A stretch of DNA of 64,000 bases from Proteus columbae (GCF_002777965.1 NZ_NGVR01000030.1:1-64000), one strand, 5' to 3'. Positions 48,267 through 57,477 are shown, counted from the stretch's first letter. The notes: generated by a model from the sequence alone, not told the origin. Numbers and translations are program-made.

Positions 48267-50777
48267 ATGAAAATGAATAAAATATGTATTAGCCTACTTT
48301 TATATTTAGGCTATACGGCCTCACTGTATGCAGAAGGTTCCAATTTAGATAATCTTTATTTTGATCCTGATTTTTTAGAATTACCCAATAAAAGCTCAAT
48401 TGATTTATCTCAGTTTGAAAATAATGAGCAATTACCAGGTAAATATTATGTTGATATTTATGTTAATACTAATTTAATTGGAACTGAAAATATTAAATTT
48501 GAGAAGATAGATAATGGCAAGTTAATGCCCTGTTTATCAATAGCTGATCTCAATAATTTTGGTATAAAAACAAAGGAATACCCAAACTTAGAAACAAAAG
48601 AAAATAACTGTATTAACTTATCAGCTATCCCTAATGCAACAAGCGAATTCGAATTTAATTCTCAGCGATTATATTTAAGTATTCCACAAATAGCGATGAA
48701 TAAAAATCCTAGAGGGTTTGTTGATTTAAATAATATAGATAACGGTATTACTGCACTGCTATTAAATTACAGTTATAGCGGTTCGAAAAATTATGATCGT
48801 AAAAATGATGGTTCAGATACTACATCGAATTATCTAAATTTAAGACCAGGCCTAAATATAGGGCCATGGCGTTTAAGAAATTACACTACTTGGTCTAATA
48901 GTGATGATAAATCTAGTAAATGGGACACTGTTTATACGTATTTATCGCGTAGTATTAATCAACTAAAAAGCCAATTAATTTTAGGGGATGGTGTATCACC
49001 TTCATCTGTCTTTGATAGTGTGCCTTTTAGAGGCGTACAACTCGGTACTGATGATGATATGTATCCTGAAAGTTTACGTGGATATGCGCCAGTAGTACGT
49101 GGTATTGCGCGTAGCAATGCACAAATTACGATTAGACAAAATGGTTATACCATTTATCAAACAGAAGTAGCAGCAGGTCCTTTTGAAATTAATGATCTTT
49201 ATCCAACAGGAAGTAGTGGTGATTTGTATGTCACAATCAAAGAATCAAATGGAAGTGAACAACACCAAATAATACCCTTTGCTTCTTTACCCGTTTTACA
49301 ACGCGAAGGCTATGTTTCTTATAGTATTACTGGGGGTGAATATCGCGCTTATGATAAAGAAATTGAAAAACAAAAATTTGGTCAATTAACATTAATTTAT
49401 GGTTTGCCTTACGGAGCAACAGCTTATGGTGGAAGCCAGCTTAGCAATAATTATCAAGCATATTCTATTGGTGTAGGACAAAATTTAGGTGCATTAGGCG
49501 CAATTTCAATAGATGTGACTCAAGCAAACTCAAAATTAAATAATGGTGATACATCGCGCGGGCAGTCTTACCGTTTCAGATATAACAAAAATCTAAATAC
49601 GATTGGAACGAATATTGCCCTAGCAGGTTACCGTTATTCAACTGATGGATATTATAGTTTGGCGGAGGTTTTTGACGAATATCGAAATGGTGCTAATGCG
49701 CCTGATATAGAACGTCGCCGTAATCGTGCTGAAATTACAATTAATCAGAATTTAGGAGAGAAGTTCGGTTCTCTTTCTTTAGGGTACATCAGGGAAAATT
49801 ATTGGAACAGTGATAGAAAAACACAGTCAGCCACTGTGGGGTATAACAATAGCTGGCAGGGCATTAGTTACGGTTTAAATTATACTTATAATAAAAATAC
49901 AAATAATTATTCTTATAGTTCAAACAGTTACTCTAAAAGTAATGATGACCACCAATTAGCGTTATCGGTGAGTGTGCCGTTTAGTTTCTTTGATGATACG
50001 TTTTATTACAACTTTAATACGACGAGTAGTAGTCAAAGTCCAAGTACAGGAAGTGTGGGGCTTTCCGCATCTCAATTAAATAATCGATTAAATTGGAGCC
50101 TACAACAAGCATTTACAAACCAAGATCAAGGATCTTCTGGAAATTTAAACGCATCTTATAAGGGTAAGTACGGTGAGATGACAGGAGGAAGTGGATATAG
50201 TAAAGACAATTATAATTTATATTATGGTGTTAATGGTAGTTTAGTCGCGCATTCTGGCGGTGTTGTTTTAGGTCAACAGCTTGGTGAAACCTCGGCAATT
50301 GTGGATATTCCTGAAGCTGGTGATGTTGCTGTTTTAAATCAAGCAGGGGTGGAAACTAACAGTTATGGTTATGCTTTAGTACCTTATGTTACACCATATC
50401 GTAAAAATACGATTGATATTGATACTTCAGCATTACCAGAAAATACAGAAATGGCGTTGACAAGTCAGACAGTTTCTCCTAGCCGTGGAGCATTAGTAAA
50501 AGCTAATTTCTCTGCTAATGTGGGATACCGTGCATTGATGACACTGACATTAGAAAATAATGAATTAGTTCCTTTTGGAGCACGGGTTATTTTTAAAGAT
50601 AATCCTCAATTAAATAACATCGTTGGCAACGATGGTGAGGTTTATTTATCTGGGCTAGGTGAAAAAGGACAATTTATTGTTAAATATAATGATCAGCAAT
50701 GTAGTGCAAATTATAATTTATTAGGAGTTTCTCATTATTTAGGACTTTATAAAGCTACCGTAGTTTGCCAAAAATAA
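48267..50777 (+). CDS. Outer-membrane fimbrial usher
   Basis: 836-aa usher of the FimD/PapC family that forms the secretion pore and assembles the fibre. The signal peptide is about 1-22. The N-terminal domain (YFDPDFLELP, GKYYVDIYVN) is followed by the beta-barrel with a plug (SDSVPFRGVQLGTDDDMYPESLRGYAPVVRGIARSNAQITIRQNG-type region). The C-terminal domains end with a disulfide pair (QQCSANYNLL, VVCQK). Complete, with no frameshift. Long repeats of Ser/Tyr/Asn in the barrel reflect strand composition. Confidence 0.94.
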   Translation: MKMNKICISLLLYLGYTASLYAEGSNLDNLYFDPDFLELPNKSSIDLSQFENNEQLPGKYYVDIYVNTNLIGTENIKFEKIDNGKLMPCLSIADLNNFGIKTKEYPNLETKENNCINLSAIPNATSEFEFNSQRLYLSIPQIAMNKNPRGFVDLNNIDNGITALLLNYSYSGSKNYDRKNDGSDTTSNYLNLRPGLNIGPWRLRNYTTWSNSDDKSSKWDTVYTYLSRSINQLKSQLILGDGVSPSSVFDSVPFRGVQLGTDDDMYPESLRGYAPVVRGIARSNAQITIRQNGYTIYQTEVAAGPFEINDLYPTGSSGDLYVTIKESNGSEQHQIIPFASLPVLQREGYVSYSITGGEYRAYDKEIEKQKFGQLTLIYGLPYGATAYGGSQLSNNYQAYSIGVGQNLGALGAISIDVTQANSKLNNGDTSRGQSYRFRYNKNLNTIGTNIALAGYRYSTDGYYSLAEVFDEYRNGANAPDIERRRNRAEITINQNLGEKFGSLSLGYIRENYWNSDRKTQSATVGYNNSWQGISYGLNYTYNKNTNNYSYSSNSYSKSNDDHQLALSVSVPFSFFDDTFYYNFNTTSSSQSPSTGSVGLSASQLNNRLNWSLQQAFTNQDQGSSGNLNASYKGKYGEMTGGSGYSKDNYNLYYGVNGSLVAHSGGVVLGQQLGETSAIVDIPEAGDVAVLNQAGVETNSYGYALVPYVTPYRKNTIDIDTSALPENTEMALTSQTVSPSRGALVKANFSANVGYRALMTLTLENNELVPFGARVIFKDNPQLNNIVGNDGEVYLSGLGEKGQFIVKYNDQQCSANYNLLGVSHYLGLYKATVVCQK

Positions 50778-50815
50778 ATTGGCATAAATACTTTTATTAA
50801 CTTAATTACATCATT

Positions 50816-50838
50816 CCAGCTAACAAAAATATAGCTGG
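50816..50838 (+). other. Hairpin between usher and minor pilin genes
   Basis: CCAGCTA / TAGCTGG with a 9-base loop in the 90-base gap. No T-run follows, so it is more likely an mRNA stability or processing element than a terminator. Confidence 0.4.
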
Positions 50839-50867
50839 CTGATATTTGCTACGTGTAGGAAATGAAA

Positions 50868-51383
50868 ATGAAAATGATAATCAATAAATTATTTTTAATA
50901 AACGCCCTAATAATAAGCTTTCCATCTTTGGCTTCGGATAACGTTAATTTAAATTTCACAGGCAATATTAGAGTTGCTACATGTAATATTTCTAATGGAG
51001 ATAATGTTAATGTTGACTTGAAAAATATTCCTGCAACTAATTTTGAACAGGCAAATTCAGGTTCAAATTGGAATGATTTTTATATTACTTTTACAGATTG
51101 CTCTACGGCGATTAATCAAATTAGTGTTACTTTTTCAGGTGTTTCTGATACGGCTGATGTAAATAGTTTATACAAAAATCAAGGAACTGCTAAAAATATT
51201 GCGGTGCAATTAGAAAATGGGCCTGGTTCAATAAAGCTTGGAAACCAAAAATCATTGGTTGTTACATTAGGTGGGCGAACCGATGTCAGATTATGGTTAC
51301 GAACACGCGCTTTTAGTCCGTCAGGGAAAGGGATGCCAGGAACAATCTCAGCAAAAGTAACTGCAAATATTGTCTATTTATAG
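50868..51383 (+). CDS. Minor fimbrial subunit 1
   Basis: About 171-aa exported pilin-domain protein. The signal peptide ends SLAS-D. The mature start VNLNFTGNIRVATCNIS and the Cys pair (C of ATCNIS and C of FTDCST) are pilin-like. The C-terminus AKVTANIVYL keeps an alternating beta-zipper with penultimate Tyr. Three in-frame ATGs (50862, 50868, 50874) compete; AGGA at 50857-50860 is best spaced for 50868. Probably a tip or adaptor subunit. The next gene encodes a paralogue and starts 12 bases after the stop. Confidence 0.88.
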   Translation: MKMIINKLFLINALIISFPSLASDNVNLNFTGNIRVATCNISNGDNVNVDLKNIPATNFEQANSGSNWNDFYITFTDCSTAINQISVTFSGVSDTADVNSLYKNQGTAKNIAVQLENGPGSIKLGNQKSLVVTLGGRTDVRLWLRTRAFSPSGKGMPGTISAKVTANIVYL

Positions 51384-51395
51384 AAGGGAAATAAT

Positions 51396-51887
51396 ATGAA
51401 AGCCACTATCTTTTTACTTTTGTTTTTTTCATCTATGGCCATGGCTAGCTCGGTTAATATCAATATTTATGGAAAAGTGACGGTATCACCCTGTGAAGTC
51501 GAAAATAAAAATTATTTAATCGATTTTAAAAAAATAAATATGAGGGAATTGCAAAATAATACAAATACTGATTGGATTGATTTTTCAATAAAATTGAAAA
51601 ACTGTCCAATAACCACACAAAAAGCGACAATAACAATAGCGGGTGTCTCTGATTCTAATAATGGAGATTATTTTTTAAATAACGGCAGTGCAAAGTATGT
51701 AGCATTAAATTTAATAGAAAATAGAAATAAAACAATTATAAAAAATGGTACAAAATTAGAAGCTGTTATTAATAGTCAAACAAAAACAGCTGAATACCCT
51801 TTATCAGCAAGATTAGTTAAAACTGGTAGTGGAATAAGCACAGGAACATTCAAAAGTCATCTTGAATTTACATTACTTTATAATTAA
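51396..51887 (+). CDS. Minor fimbrial subunit 2
   Basis: 163-aa pilin-domain protein with a signal peptide ending AMAS. The pattern follows minor subunit 1 closely: NINIYGKVTVSPCEVEN, a WIDFSIKLKNCP block, an ITIAGVSDSNNGDYFLNNGSAKYVALNL block and C-terminal LEFTLLYN. The two subunits are thus tandem paralogues, as with the adaptor pairs MrpE/MrpF-like in other fimbriae. Located at or near the tip by inference. Confidence 0.88.
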   Translation: MKATIFLLLFFSSMAMASSVNINIYGKVTVSPCEVENKNYLIDFKKINMRELQNNTNTDWIDFSIKLKNCPITTQKATITIAGVSDSNNGDYFLNNGSAKYVALNLIENRNKTIIKNGTKLEAVINSQTKTAEYPLSARLVKTGSGISTGTFKSHLEFTLLYN

Positions 51888-51910
51888 ATTTTTCATTGGG
51901 GAAAATGAAA

Positions 51911-52204
51911 ATGAGTAGTCGATATCCAGTATCAAAAGCAATAGGTAGAAAAATTACCTATTACAGGAAAATGAAAGGTATTTCACTGGATGAATTAGCC
52001 ACAATAATTGGAGTCAGTCAACAGCAGCAATCAAGGTATGAAAGGGGGATTAATAGAATTAATTTGGATAGATTAAATCAATATGCACAGCTATTTGATA
52101 TTCATATAAAAGATTTTTTTATTCTCGATGAAAAAGACAACTTTGAAATAAAAAATATTCTCTTAAGAAGGAGTGGGATGAAAAATGAAAAATATAATAA
52201 TTAA
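51911..52204 (+). CDS. MrpJ-like helix-turn-helix regulator 1 (inside the fimbrial operon)
   Basis: About 97-aa XRE-type DNA-binding protein. The HTH is at about residues 10-60. The MrpJ-family recognition helix SQQQQSRYERG is followed by NRINLDRLNQYAQLFDI. MrpJ in Proteus mirabilis is encoded at the end of the mrp fimbrial operon and represses flagellar genes (flhDC) so that adherent cells stop swarming. By homology this protein should do likewise. Starts at 51905 or TTG 51896 are possible, but GGGG at 51898-51901 is best spaced for 51911. Unusually it lies before the adhesin gene, whose start overlaps its 3' end by 20 bases. Confidence 0.85.
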   Translation: MSSRYPVSKAIGRKITYYRKMKGISLDELATIIGVSQQQQSRYERGINRINLDRLNQYAQLFDIHIKDFFILDEKDNFEIKNILLRRSGMKNEKYNN

Positions 52205-53159
52205 ACCATTATTAGTAAGTGGAATATTAATTTATTCTACTTATTCCACTGCTGCATGTATACAAAATCCAAATTATAATAATGTGATGGTTGATGTACC
52301 AAATCGCGTTTTTAATATTCAATATGATGATTTGACAACAAGAACACTTGATACAATTACACTTAATTATAGGCCGGCTAATATAACTTCATATAGCGGA
52401 AATAATGGTGAATGTGGAAATGCTGTTATTCATGGTAATTTTATTAATGGATGGGTGCCTAATTCTAATAAAATAGCAGCAACCAATATTCCGGGAATTG
52501 GAATAAAAGTAAAAATGAATAATATTGGTTATATAAACGCGCAATTTTCTAAGAATAATGATAAGTACAAGTATATAATAAATAATCCTACTTGGACGGT
52601 GGAAATAATAAAAACAGGGCGAGTCACACAATCTGATTCATTAACAGGGGGAACATTGGCTCGAATGACACAAAATAATACTTTACCTAATAATCACCAA
52701 TGGATTTTATCAACATTAAGGATCCCAGCTGGTGCAATAAAAGTAAACTCATTAAAATGTACAACAAAAGCAACTAGCTACAATATAAATTTAGGAACTT
52801 GGTACGATACACAATTTAAAAATATCGGAGATGTGAGTCAAAATGTTAATGTTCCTATTACGTTAAGTTGTGCTGCGGGAACAAATATTAAAGCAACTGT
52901 GACAAGTAGTGCAGGATATATTGATGTAAATACAGGGAAATTAAAATTATCTGGCACTAATAGTGCAACAGGTATTGGTATTCAATTAGTTAATGCTAAT
53001 AATAATCCGATTAAATTAAATACAAAGCTAACCATGCAAGATAATGTTTCTTCTGGCGATTATATTTTTAATTGGAAAGCCCGTTATATTAAAACAGGTA
53101 ATACAATAACCGCAGGTAGCGCTAATTCAGTCGCAACAGTCAATATTTTATACGAATAA
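52185..53159 (+). CDS. Two-domain fimbrial tip adhesin
   Basis: 324-aa exported protein. The signal peptide ends about at YSTAA. The N-terminal ~175 residues form a receptor-binding domain with a likely disulfide (C24 with the Cys of NGECGNA, about 77) and no homology I can name. The C-terminal pilin domain (about 200-324) starts with KCTTKATSYNINLGTWYDTQF and ends SVATVNILYE, with a Cys pair and beta-zipper. A lectin-plus-pilin architecture marks the tip adhesin, as for MrpH or FimH. The receptor is unknown. The start lies within the coding end of MrpJ-like regulator 1, so translation is probably coupled. Confidence 0.87.
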   Translation: MKNIIIKPLLVSGILIYSTYSTAACIQNPNYNNVMVDVPNRVFNIQYDDLTTRTLDTITLNYRPANITSYSGNNGECGNAVIHGNFINGWVPNSNKIAATNIPGIGIKVKMNNIGYINAQFSKNNDKYKYIINNPTWTVEIIKTGRVTQSDSLTGGTLARMTQNNTLPNNHQWILSTLRIPAGAIKVNSLKCTTKATSYNINLGTWYDTQFKNIGDVSQNVNVPITLSCAAGTNIKATVTSSAGYIDVNTGKLKLSGTNSATGIGIQLVNANNNPIKLNTKLTMQDNVSSGDYIFNWKARYIKTGNTITAGSANSVATVNILYE

Positions 53160-53195
53160 AATATTTTGTTTTTATTTGTTTATGAGGACTTTTTT

Positions 53196-53492
53196 GTGAA
53201 CAAGAAAATATCAAGGTTAGTTGGGAAAAAGATCAGGGGTTTAAGAGAGATGTATTGTATGAGTGGCGATGAATTCGGTGCATTGCTCGGAATTAGCCAA
53301 CAGCATCAATCACGTTATGAAAGTGGTTCTACTAACATTCATGCCGAAACGCTTTATTGTTTATCTTACCTTTTTGATGTTGAACCTGAATATTTCTTAA
53401 GTGATTTATCAATCGAGGATAATACAACTGATAAAGATAAGGTAGATAATAAGAAAAATCACTATATGGCTGAAACGATATTTGTACGATGA
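53196..53492 (+). CDS. MrpJ-like helix-turn-helix regulator 2 (end of the fimbrial operon)
   Basis: 98-aa XRE-type protein. The MrpJ signature appears as GISQQHQSRYESGSTNI in a clear HTH (about 10-60), with a charged tail (DNTTDKDKVDNKKNHY). The GTG at 53196 has GAGGA at 53184-53188; the in-frame start at 53166 has none and adds non-family residues. It is the usual last gene of such operons. Together with regulator 1 this gives one operon two MrpJ paralogues flanking the adhesin. They share the SQQ-QSRYE-G core but differ elsewhere, so they may have different targets. Confidence 0.87.
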   Translation: MNKKISRLVGKKIRGLREMYCMSGDEFGALLGISQQHQSRYESGSTNIHAETLYCLSYLFDVEPEYFLSDLSIEDNTTDKDKVDNKKNHYMAETIFVR

Positions 53493-53507
53493 AATTATGT
53501 TAGAAAA

Positions 53508-53566
53508 ATGCCTAAGATATGGATTGTCATTTATATAAATGAGCTAATCTCTAAACACTTAGGCAT
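53508..53566. terminator. Long nested inverted repeat after the fimbrial operon
   Basis: Outer arms ATGCCTAAG (53508-53516) and CTTAGGCAT (53558-53566) enclose a perfect palindrome CATTTATATAAATG (53528-53541). It sits between convergent transcripts, the fimbrial operon and DASS transporter 2. No strong T-run follows on either strand, so termination is only one possibility. Confidence 0.55.
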
Positions 53567-53598
53567 CATGTTTCTATAATATTAGTATTAATTTATTT

Positions 53599-55071
53599 TT
53601 ACCAATATCCCAGCGCCTTCCACCATACACTACCTAGGGTTATCCAAACGATAAGGTTAACTACACTCATCACAAATCCCGTTTTCCACCATTCGCCCAA
53701 TGTGGCATAGCCAGAACCGAAGATAATTGGCGCAGTGCCTGTACCATAATGTGTTAATGACATCATTAATGAAGATGAGAATGCCAAAATAAGTCCTAAT
53801 AACATTGGTGGTGCGCCAAGGGCTAAACCCGCAGCATAGAAAGCGGCAAACATCGCGGTAATATGGGCAGTGGTACTGGCAAAGAAATAGTGAGAATAAA
53901 CATAAATTAGTACCAATAATATCATACCACTAACCCAACTTATTCCCATGCTATCAATACTTGCCCCTACACTGAGTGACAACCATTTAATTAATCCTAA
54001 TTTTCCTAAGAAGGATGCCATCATCACTAATGCGGAGAACCAAACTACTGTATCCCATGCACCTTTGTTTTTTAAAATATCATCCCAATTTAAAACGCCT
54101 GTGCATAATAAGATCGACAAACCAATAAATGCCGCGGTTGTTGCATTAACACTAAATCCATCACCAAATAATAATGCTGGGACACCAGCCCACATAATTA
54201 ATAACAAAGCGAAGACGGCAAGAGTTATTTTTTCAGGTAATGAAATTGGCCCTAATTGTGCTAAACGCTCTTTAGCAAAATGAGGCGCATTTGGAGTGCT
54301 GGTTATTTCAGGTTTATAAAGTAGATAAATGACAATAGGCATTAAAATTAATGAAACGATAGCCGGTACAAAAGCCGCAATTGCCCACATAGACCAACTA
54401 AGTTCATGTGTAGGATCTGTTTCACTAATAATTAAGCTGACAATTAGCGGGTTAGGCGCCGTTGCCGTAATAAACATGGCAGAAGTAATAGGATTTATAT
54501 TGTAGTTTACTAGCGAAAGATAGCGGCCTATTTTACCACTAGTACCATCTTCCGCTTTAGAGTTAAAACTGTCTGAAATTGATCGCATAATTGGGTGAAT
54601 AATTCCACCACCACGAGCGGTATTACTTGGTGTTACAGGGGCTAATATTGTTTCGGCAATCGCTAATGAATAGGCTATGCCAATGGTTCTTTTTCCAAAA
54701 AGTGAAATAAAATAATAACCAATTCTGGCACCGAGTCCGGTTTTATTTAGACTCATTGATACCATAATGGAAATACCAATTAACCAGATAAGATCATTGG
54801 AAAATCCACTTAATGCATCACCGATAGCGGCTTTGGTTGAATTAGGATTAGTGACGCCTGTAACAGCGACTAATGCGATAGCAATAATAGATACAGCACC
54901 GATAGGAAGTGCTTTACCAATAATGGCGGCGATAGTACCGACAAAGAGCGCTAATAAATGCCAAGCATTGGGATCAACACCTTGTGGTACGGGAATAAGA
55001 AACCAAATAATAAGAGTAATAGAAACGGCGATTAATGTAGGTATGGGTCGTAATGGAGTTAATTTATTCAT
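53599..55071 (-). CDS. DASS-family carboxylate transporter (CitT/TtdT-like)
   Basis: 490-aa inner-membrane antiporter or symporter of the DASS family, with about 12-13 helices. The first substrate motif is PSNTARGGGIIHP and the second is near FFASTTAHITAM, both as in CitT/TtdT-type citrate, tartrate or succinate exchangers. The LTHYGTGTAPIIFGSGY stretch near the C-terminus is also family-typical. It differs clearly from the DASS protein at 44365-45858 (SNT here, STT there), so it is not a recent duplicate. Divergent from the LysR gene at 55596. Confidence 0.9.
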   Translation of the reverse strand: MNKLTPLRPIPTLIAVSITLIIWFLIPVPQGVDPNAWHLLALFVGTIAAIIGKALPIGAVSIIAIALVAVTGVTNPNSTKAAIGDALSGFSNDLIWLIGISIMVSMSLNKTGLGARIGYYFISLFGKRTIGIAYSLAIAETILAPVTPSNTARGGGIIHPIMRSISDSFNSKAEDGTSGKIGRYLSLVNYNINPITSAMFITATAPNPLIVSLIISETDPTHELSWSMWAIAAFVPAIVSLILMPIVIYLLYKPEITSTPNAPHFAKERLAQLGPISLPEKITLAVFALLLIMWAGVPALLFGDGFSVNATTAAFIGLSILLCTGVLNWDDILKNKGAWDTVVWFSALVMMASFLGKLGLIKWLSLSVGASIDSMGISWVSGMILLVLIYVYSHYFFASTTAHITAMFAAFYAAGLALGAPPMLLGLILAFSSSLMMSLTHYGTGTAPIIFGSGYATLGEWWKTGFVMSVVNLIVWITLGSVWWKALGYW

Positions 55072-55595
55072 CAGGTTATTCCATTCGGTTGCAGGTTAAA
55101 TAAATAATCGGAAGTAAAAAGTAAAGCTAATAAGTATTTTTATTAAAGACGATCTTATTAACATATTATTAAACATTCATTGATTAGTGTCATAAAAATA
55201 AAATTATTTATTAACTTAATTTTAAAATAAGAAATTTTATGTAACTTAATGTTATTAAAATATCGTGTGATTATTTATCTTTATGTTTTTATTGTTATTT
55301 TTTCTATTATAACCAAACTTTAATAATGAAATTTAATTTAAATAATAGGTGGAAATTAAATATAAATATGATATGTAACTTTATCTCATATCACATTTAT
55401 AAGATTAAATTGATTAGGTTATAACAGATCGTGTTATTATTTTTGGTCATCTTTATTTTATTAACCTATGTGATTATAATGTTATTAACAATAGCTGAAT
55501 AATGGTAAATAATATTTACAATTATTTTTTGCCATAATATCGGTGTCTGAAACAATTCAGCTAAATATTGAAAATAACCGAATAGGTGATGCACA
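55072..55595. promoter_or_regulatory. Divergent gap between DASS transporter 2 and LysR regulator 2
   Basis: 524 bases without a gene, very A/T-rich. Near the LysR start, GTAAATAATATTTAC at 55505-55519 is a near-perfect dyad of the size of a LysR T-N11-A box. The dyad TGATATG / CATATCA lies near 55369-55395. Promoters for both genes must be here; I cannot place boxes with confidence. Confidence 0.4.
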
Positions 55596-56501
55596 ATGAA
55601 GTATGATTTAAATGATCTCTACTATTTTGTGAAAGTCGTTGAGTTTGGCGGTTTTTCTCAAGCGGCAGAAACATTAGGTATACCTAAATCTAAACTAAGT
55701 CGTCGTATCGCTGATTTAGAACAGAAACTTAATGTCTCTTTGATTTATCGCTCTACACGTCAATTTCATGTCACTAAAATCGGACAGACATTTTATCAAC
55801 AGTGTAAAAATGTGGTGGCAGAAGCTGAAATTGCGGAAGAAGTTATTTGCTCAGCACAAGGGCATCCACATGGCACCATTAAACTCTCGTGTCCTGTCGC
55901 ATTATTACAAATTTATATTCAAGATATTTTGGTCGATTTTATGGAAAAATATCCGGATATTAATATTCAGATCTTAGCCATTAATCGACCTGTTGATGTA
56001 ATTAGTGAAGGTCTTGATTTAGCTTTACGAGTAAGAGCATTACCGCTAGATGACTCAGGTTTAACAATGAAAATTCTAGGTTATTCTCGACGTGTTCTCG
56101 TCGCCAGTCCTCTGTTATTTAAAGGACAAACGATCCCAGATTCACCAGAGCAACTTGCAGATTATCCTATTTTGGCAAATAGCGAACACTCACAACAATA
56201 CACACTTACGTTGACTCATGAAAATGGCACGGTTTCCACACAACATGTAACCCCGAAATTAGCGACAACCGATGTTATTACGCTTTATAAAGCAACATTA
56301 AAAGGATTAGGAATAACGCGATTACCACTGAGTGTGGTTGAAAAAGAATTACAAGACGGTGCGCTAATTGAAGTGTTGCCAAATTGGCGTTTTCCTAAAG
56401 ATGTTATTCATGCAGTTTATCCGTCAAGAAAAGGGTTATTACCTGCTATTCAGGTGTTGTTGGAATACCTTGCTGATAATATGTCGCCATTGAAAGAGTA
56501 G
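55596..56501 (+). CDS. LysR-type regulator (CrgA-like)
   Basis: 301 aa. The N-terminal HTH is FVKVVEFGGFSQAAETLGIPKSKLSRRIADLEQKL (about 11-45), followed by RSTRQFHVTKIG. The effector domain starts at about 90 (GTIKLSCPVALLQIYI). The SRRI...LGIPKSKLS type places it in the CrgA/AaeR-like branch, which often sits beside pirin and isochorismatase-type hydrolase genes. Those genes are next here, pirin convergently. It is also divergent from DASS transporter 2, so either could be its target. Confidence 0.9.
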   Translation: MKYDLNDLYYFVKVVEFGGFSQAAETLGIPKSKLSRRIADLEQKLNVSLIYRSTRQFHVTKIGQTFYQQCKNVVAEAEIAEEVICSAQGHPHGTIKLSCPVALLQIYIQDILVDFMEKYPDINIQILAINRPVDVISEGLDLALRVRALPLDDSGLTMKILGYSRRVLVASPLLFKGQTIPDSPEQLADYPILANSEHSQQYTLTLTHENGTVSTQHVTPKLATTDVITLYKATLKGLGITRLPLSVVEKELQDGALIEVLPNWRFPKDVIHAVYPSRKGLLPAIQVLLEYLADNMSPLKE

Positions 56502-56511
56502 AACAATATAA

Positions 56512-56542
56512 AAACGGCTCCGAATATTAAAGGGAGCCGTTT
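56512..56542. terminator. Bidirectional terminator, LysR 2 / pirin
   Basis: A perfect 10-bp stem AAACGGCTCC / GGAGCCGTTT with an 11-base loop between convergent genes. The minus-strand side leads into TTTTATATT. Confidence 0.85.
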
Positions 56543-56578
56543 GAATGTTTATTGTTTTATATCGTATTTAAAAAAGTG

Positions 56579-57451
56579 TTACTCGTTAGGAATACGACCA
56601 AATTTGCCTTGGTTAAAATCATCAATGGCTTGTCTGATTTGTGCTTCGCTATTCATCACAAAAGGACCATAACCTACAACAGGCTCATTAATAGGTTCAC
56701 CACTGAGATATAAGACTATGGCATCTTCAGTCGCTTCAAGATTAACAGTACCACCTTCATTATCTAAAATAACCAAGTCACCTGTTTGTAATTGGGTTTG
56801 ATTATCAAGATAAACACTACCATGTAAAACTACTAAGCCAACATAGCGATCTTTTTTGGTTGGCAGCGTCACTGATTTTGTGCTTTTTAATTGGAGATCC
56901 CACACATCTACAGGCGAAAAAGTTTTTGCTGCGCCATGCGTGTCGTGATAATCCCCTGCTATAACGCGCAATTGACCAGCGTTATCTGCCAAAGGAAGTA
57001 CAGGGATCGCGCTTTCTTTTAATAACTGATAGCCAGCAGGTGCTGATTTAGCCTCAGATGGAAGATTAACCCACAACTGCACCATATCTAACACACCGCC
57101 TTCTTTGGTAAATGCATCAGAATGATATTCTTGATGTAAAATACCTGACGCAGCAGTCATCCATTGCACATCACCTGGGCCGATTACGCCGCCTTCTCCG
57201 GTAGAATCATGGTGTGCAACTTCACCTTTATAAACGATAGTGACCGTTTCAAATCCGCGGTGAGGGTGTTCACCGACACCACGGTTATGTCCCTGAGATG
57301 CAGGAAAATCAGTAGGGCCAGCTCTATCTAAAAGTAAAAATGGGTTTAAATATTTACCATGATTACCATAACTAAAGAGTGAGCGAACATGAAAACCATC
57401 ACCAACCCAATGTTGACGAGGTGCTTTATAAATACCGATGATCTTTTTCAT
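56579..57451 (-). CDS. Pirin family protein
   Basis: 290-aa bicupin. The metal-site motif HPHRGFETVTIVYKGEVAHHDSTG is at about residues 61-84, with a further Glu and His in HQEYHS. A second cupin (about 160-275) is the pirin C-terminal domain. E. coli relatives YhhW and YhaK show quercetinase or redox-sensing activity. The function here is unknown. Its gene is divergent from the YcaC-like hydrolase gene across a 280-base region that carries the three-copy repeat. Confidence 0.9.
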   Translation of the reverse strand: MKKIIGIYKAPRQHWVGDGFHVRSLFSYGNHGKYLNPFLLLDRAGPTDFPASQGHNRGVGEHPHRGFETVTIVYKGEVAHHDSTGEGGVIGPGDVQWMTAASGILHQEYHSDAFTKEGGVLDMVQLWVNLPSEAKSAPAGYQLLKESAIPVLPLADNAGQLRVIAGDYHDTHGAAKTFSPVDVWDLQLKSTKSVTLPTKKDRYVGLVVLHGSVYLDNQTQLQTGDLVILDNEGGTVNLEATEDAIVLYLSGEPINEPVVGYGPFVMNSEAQIRQAIDDFNQGKFGRIPNE

Positions 57452-57477
57452 AAAATGTTCCTATAAAATGTCTATAG

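Noticed and set aside
44365-55071. The two DASS transporters as a tandem duplication around the fimbrial insertion
   Set aside because: They belong to different subfamilies (STT against SNTARGGG motif) and face opposite directions, so recent duplication is not supported.
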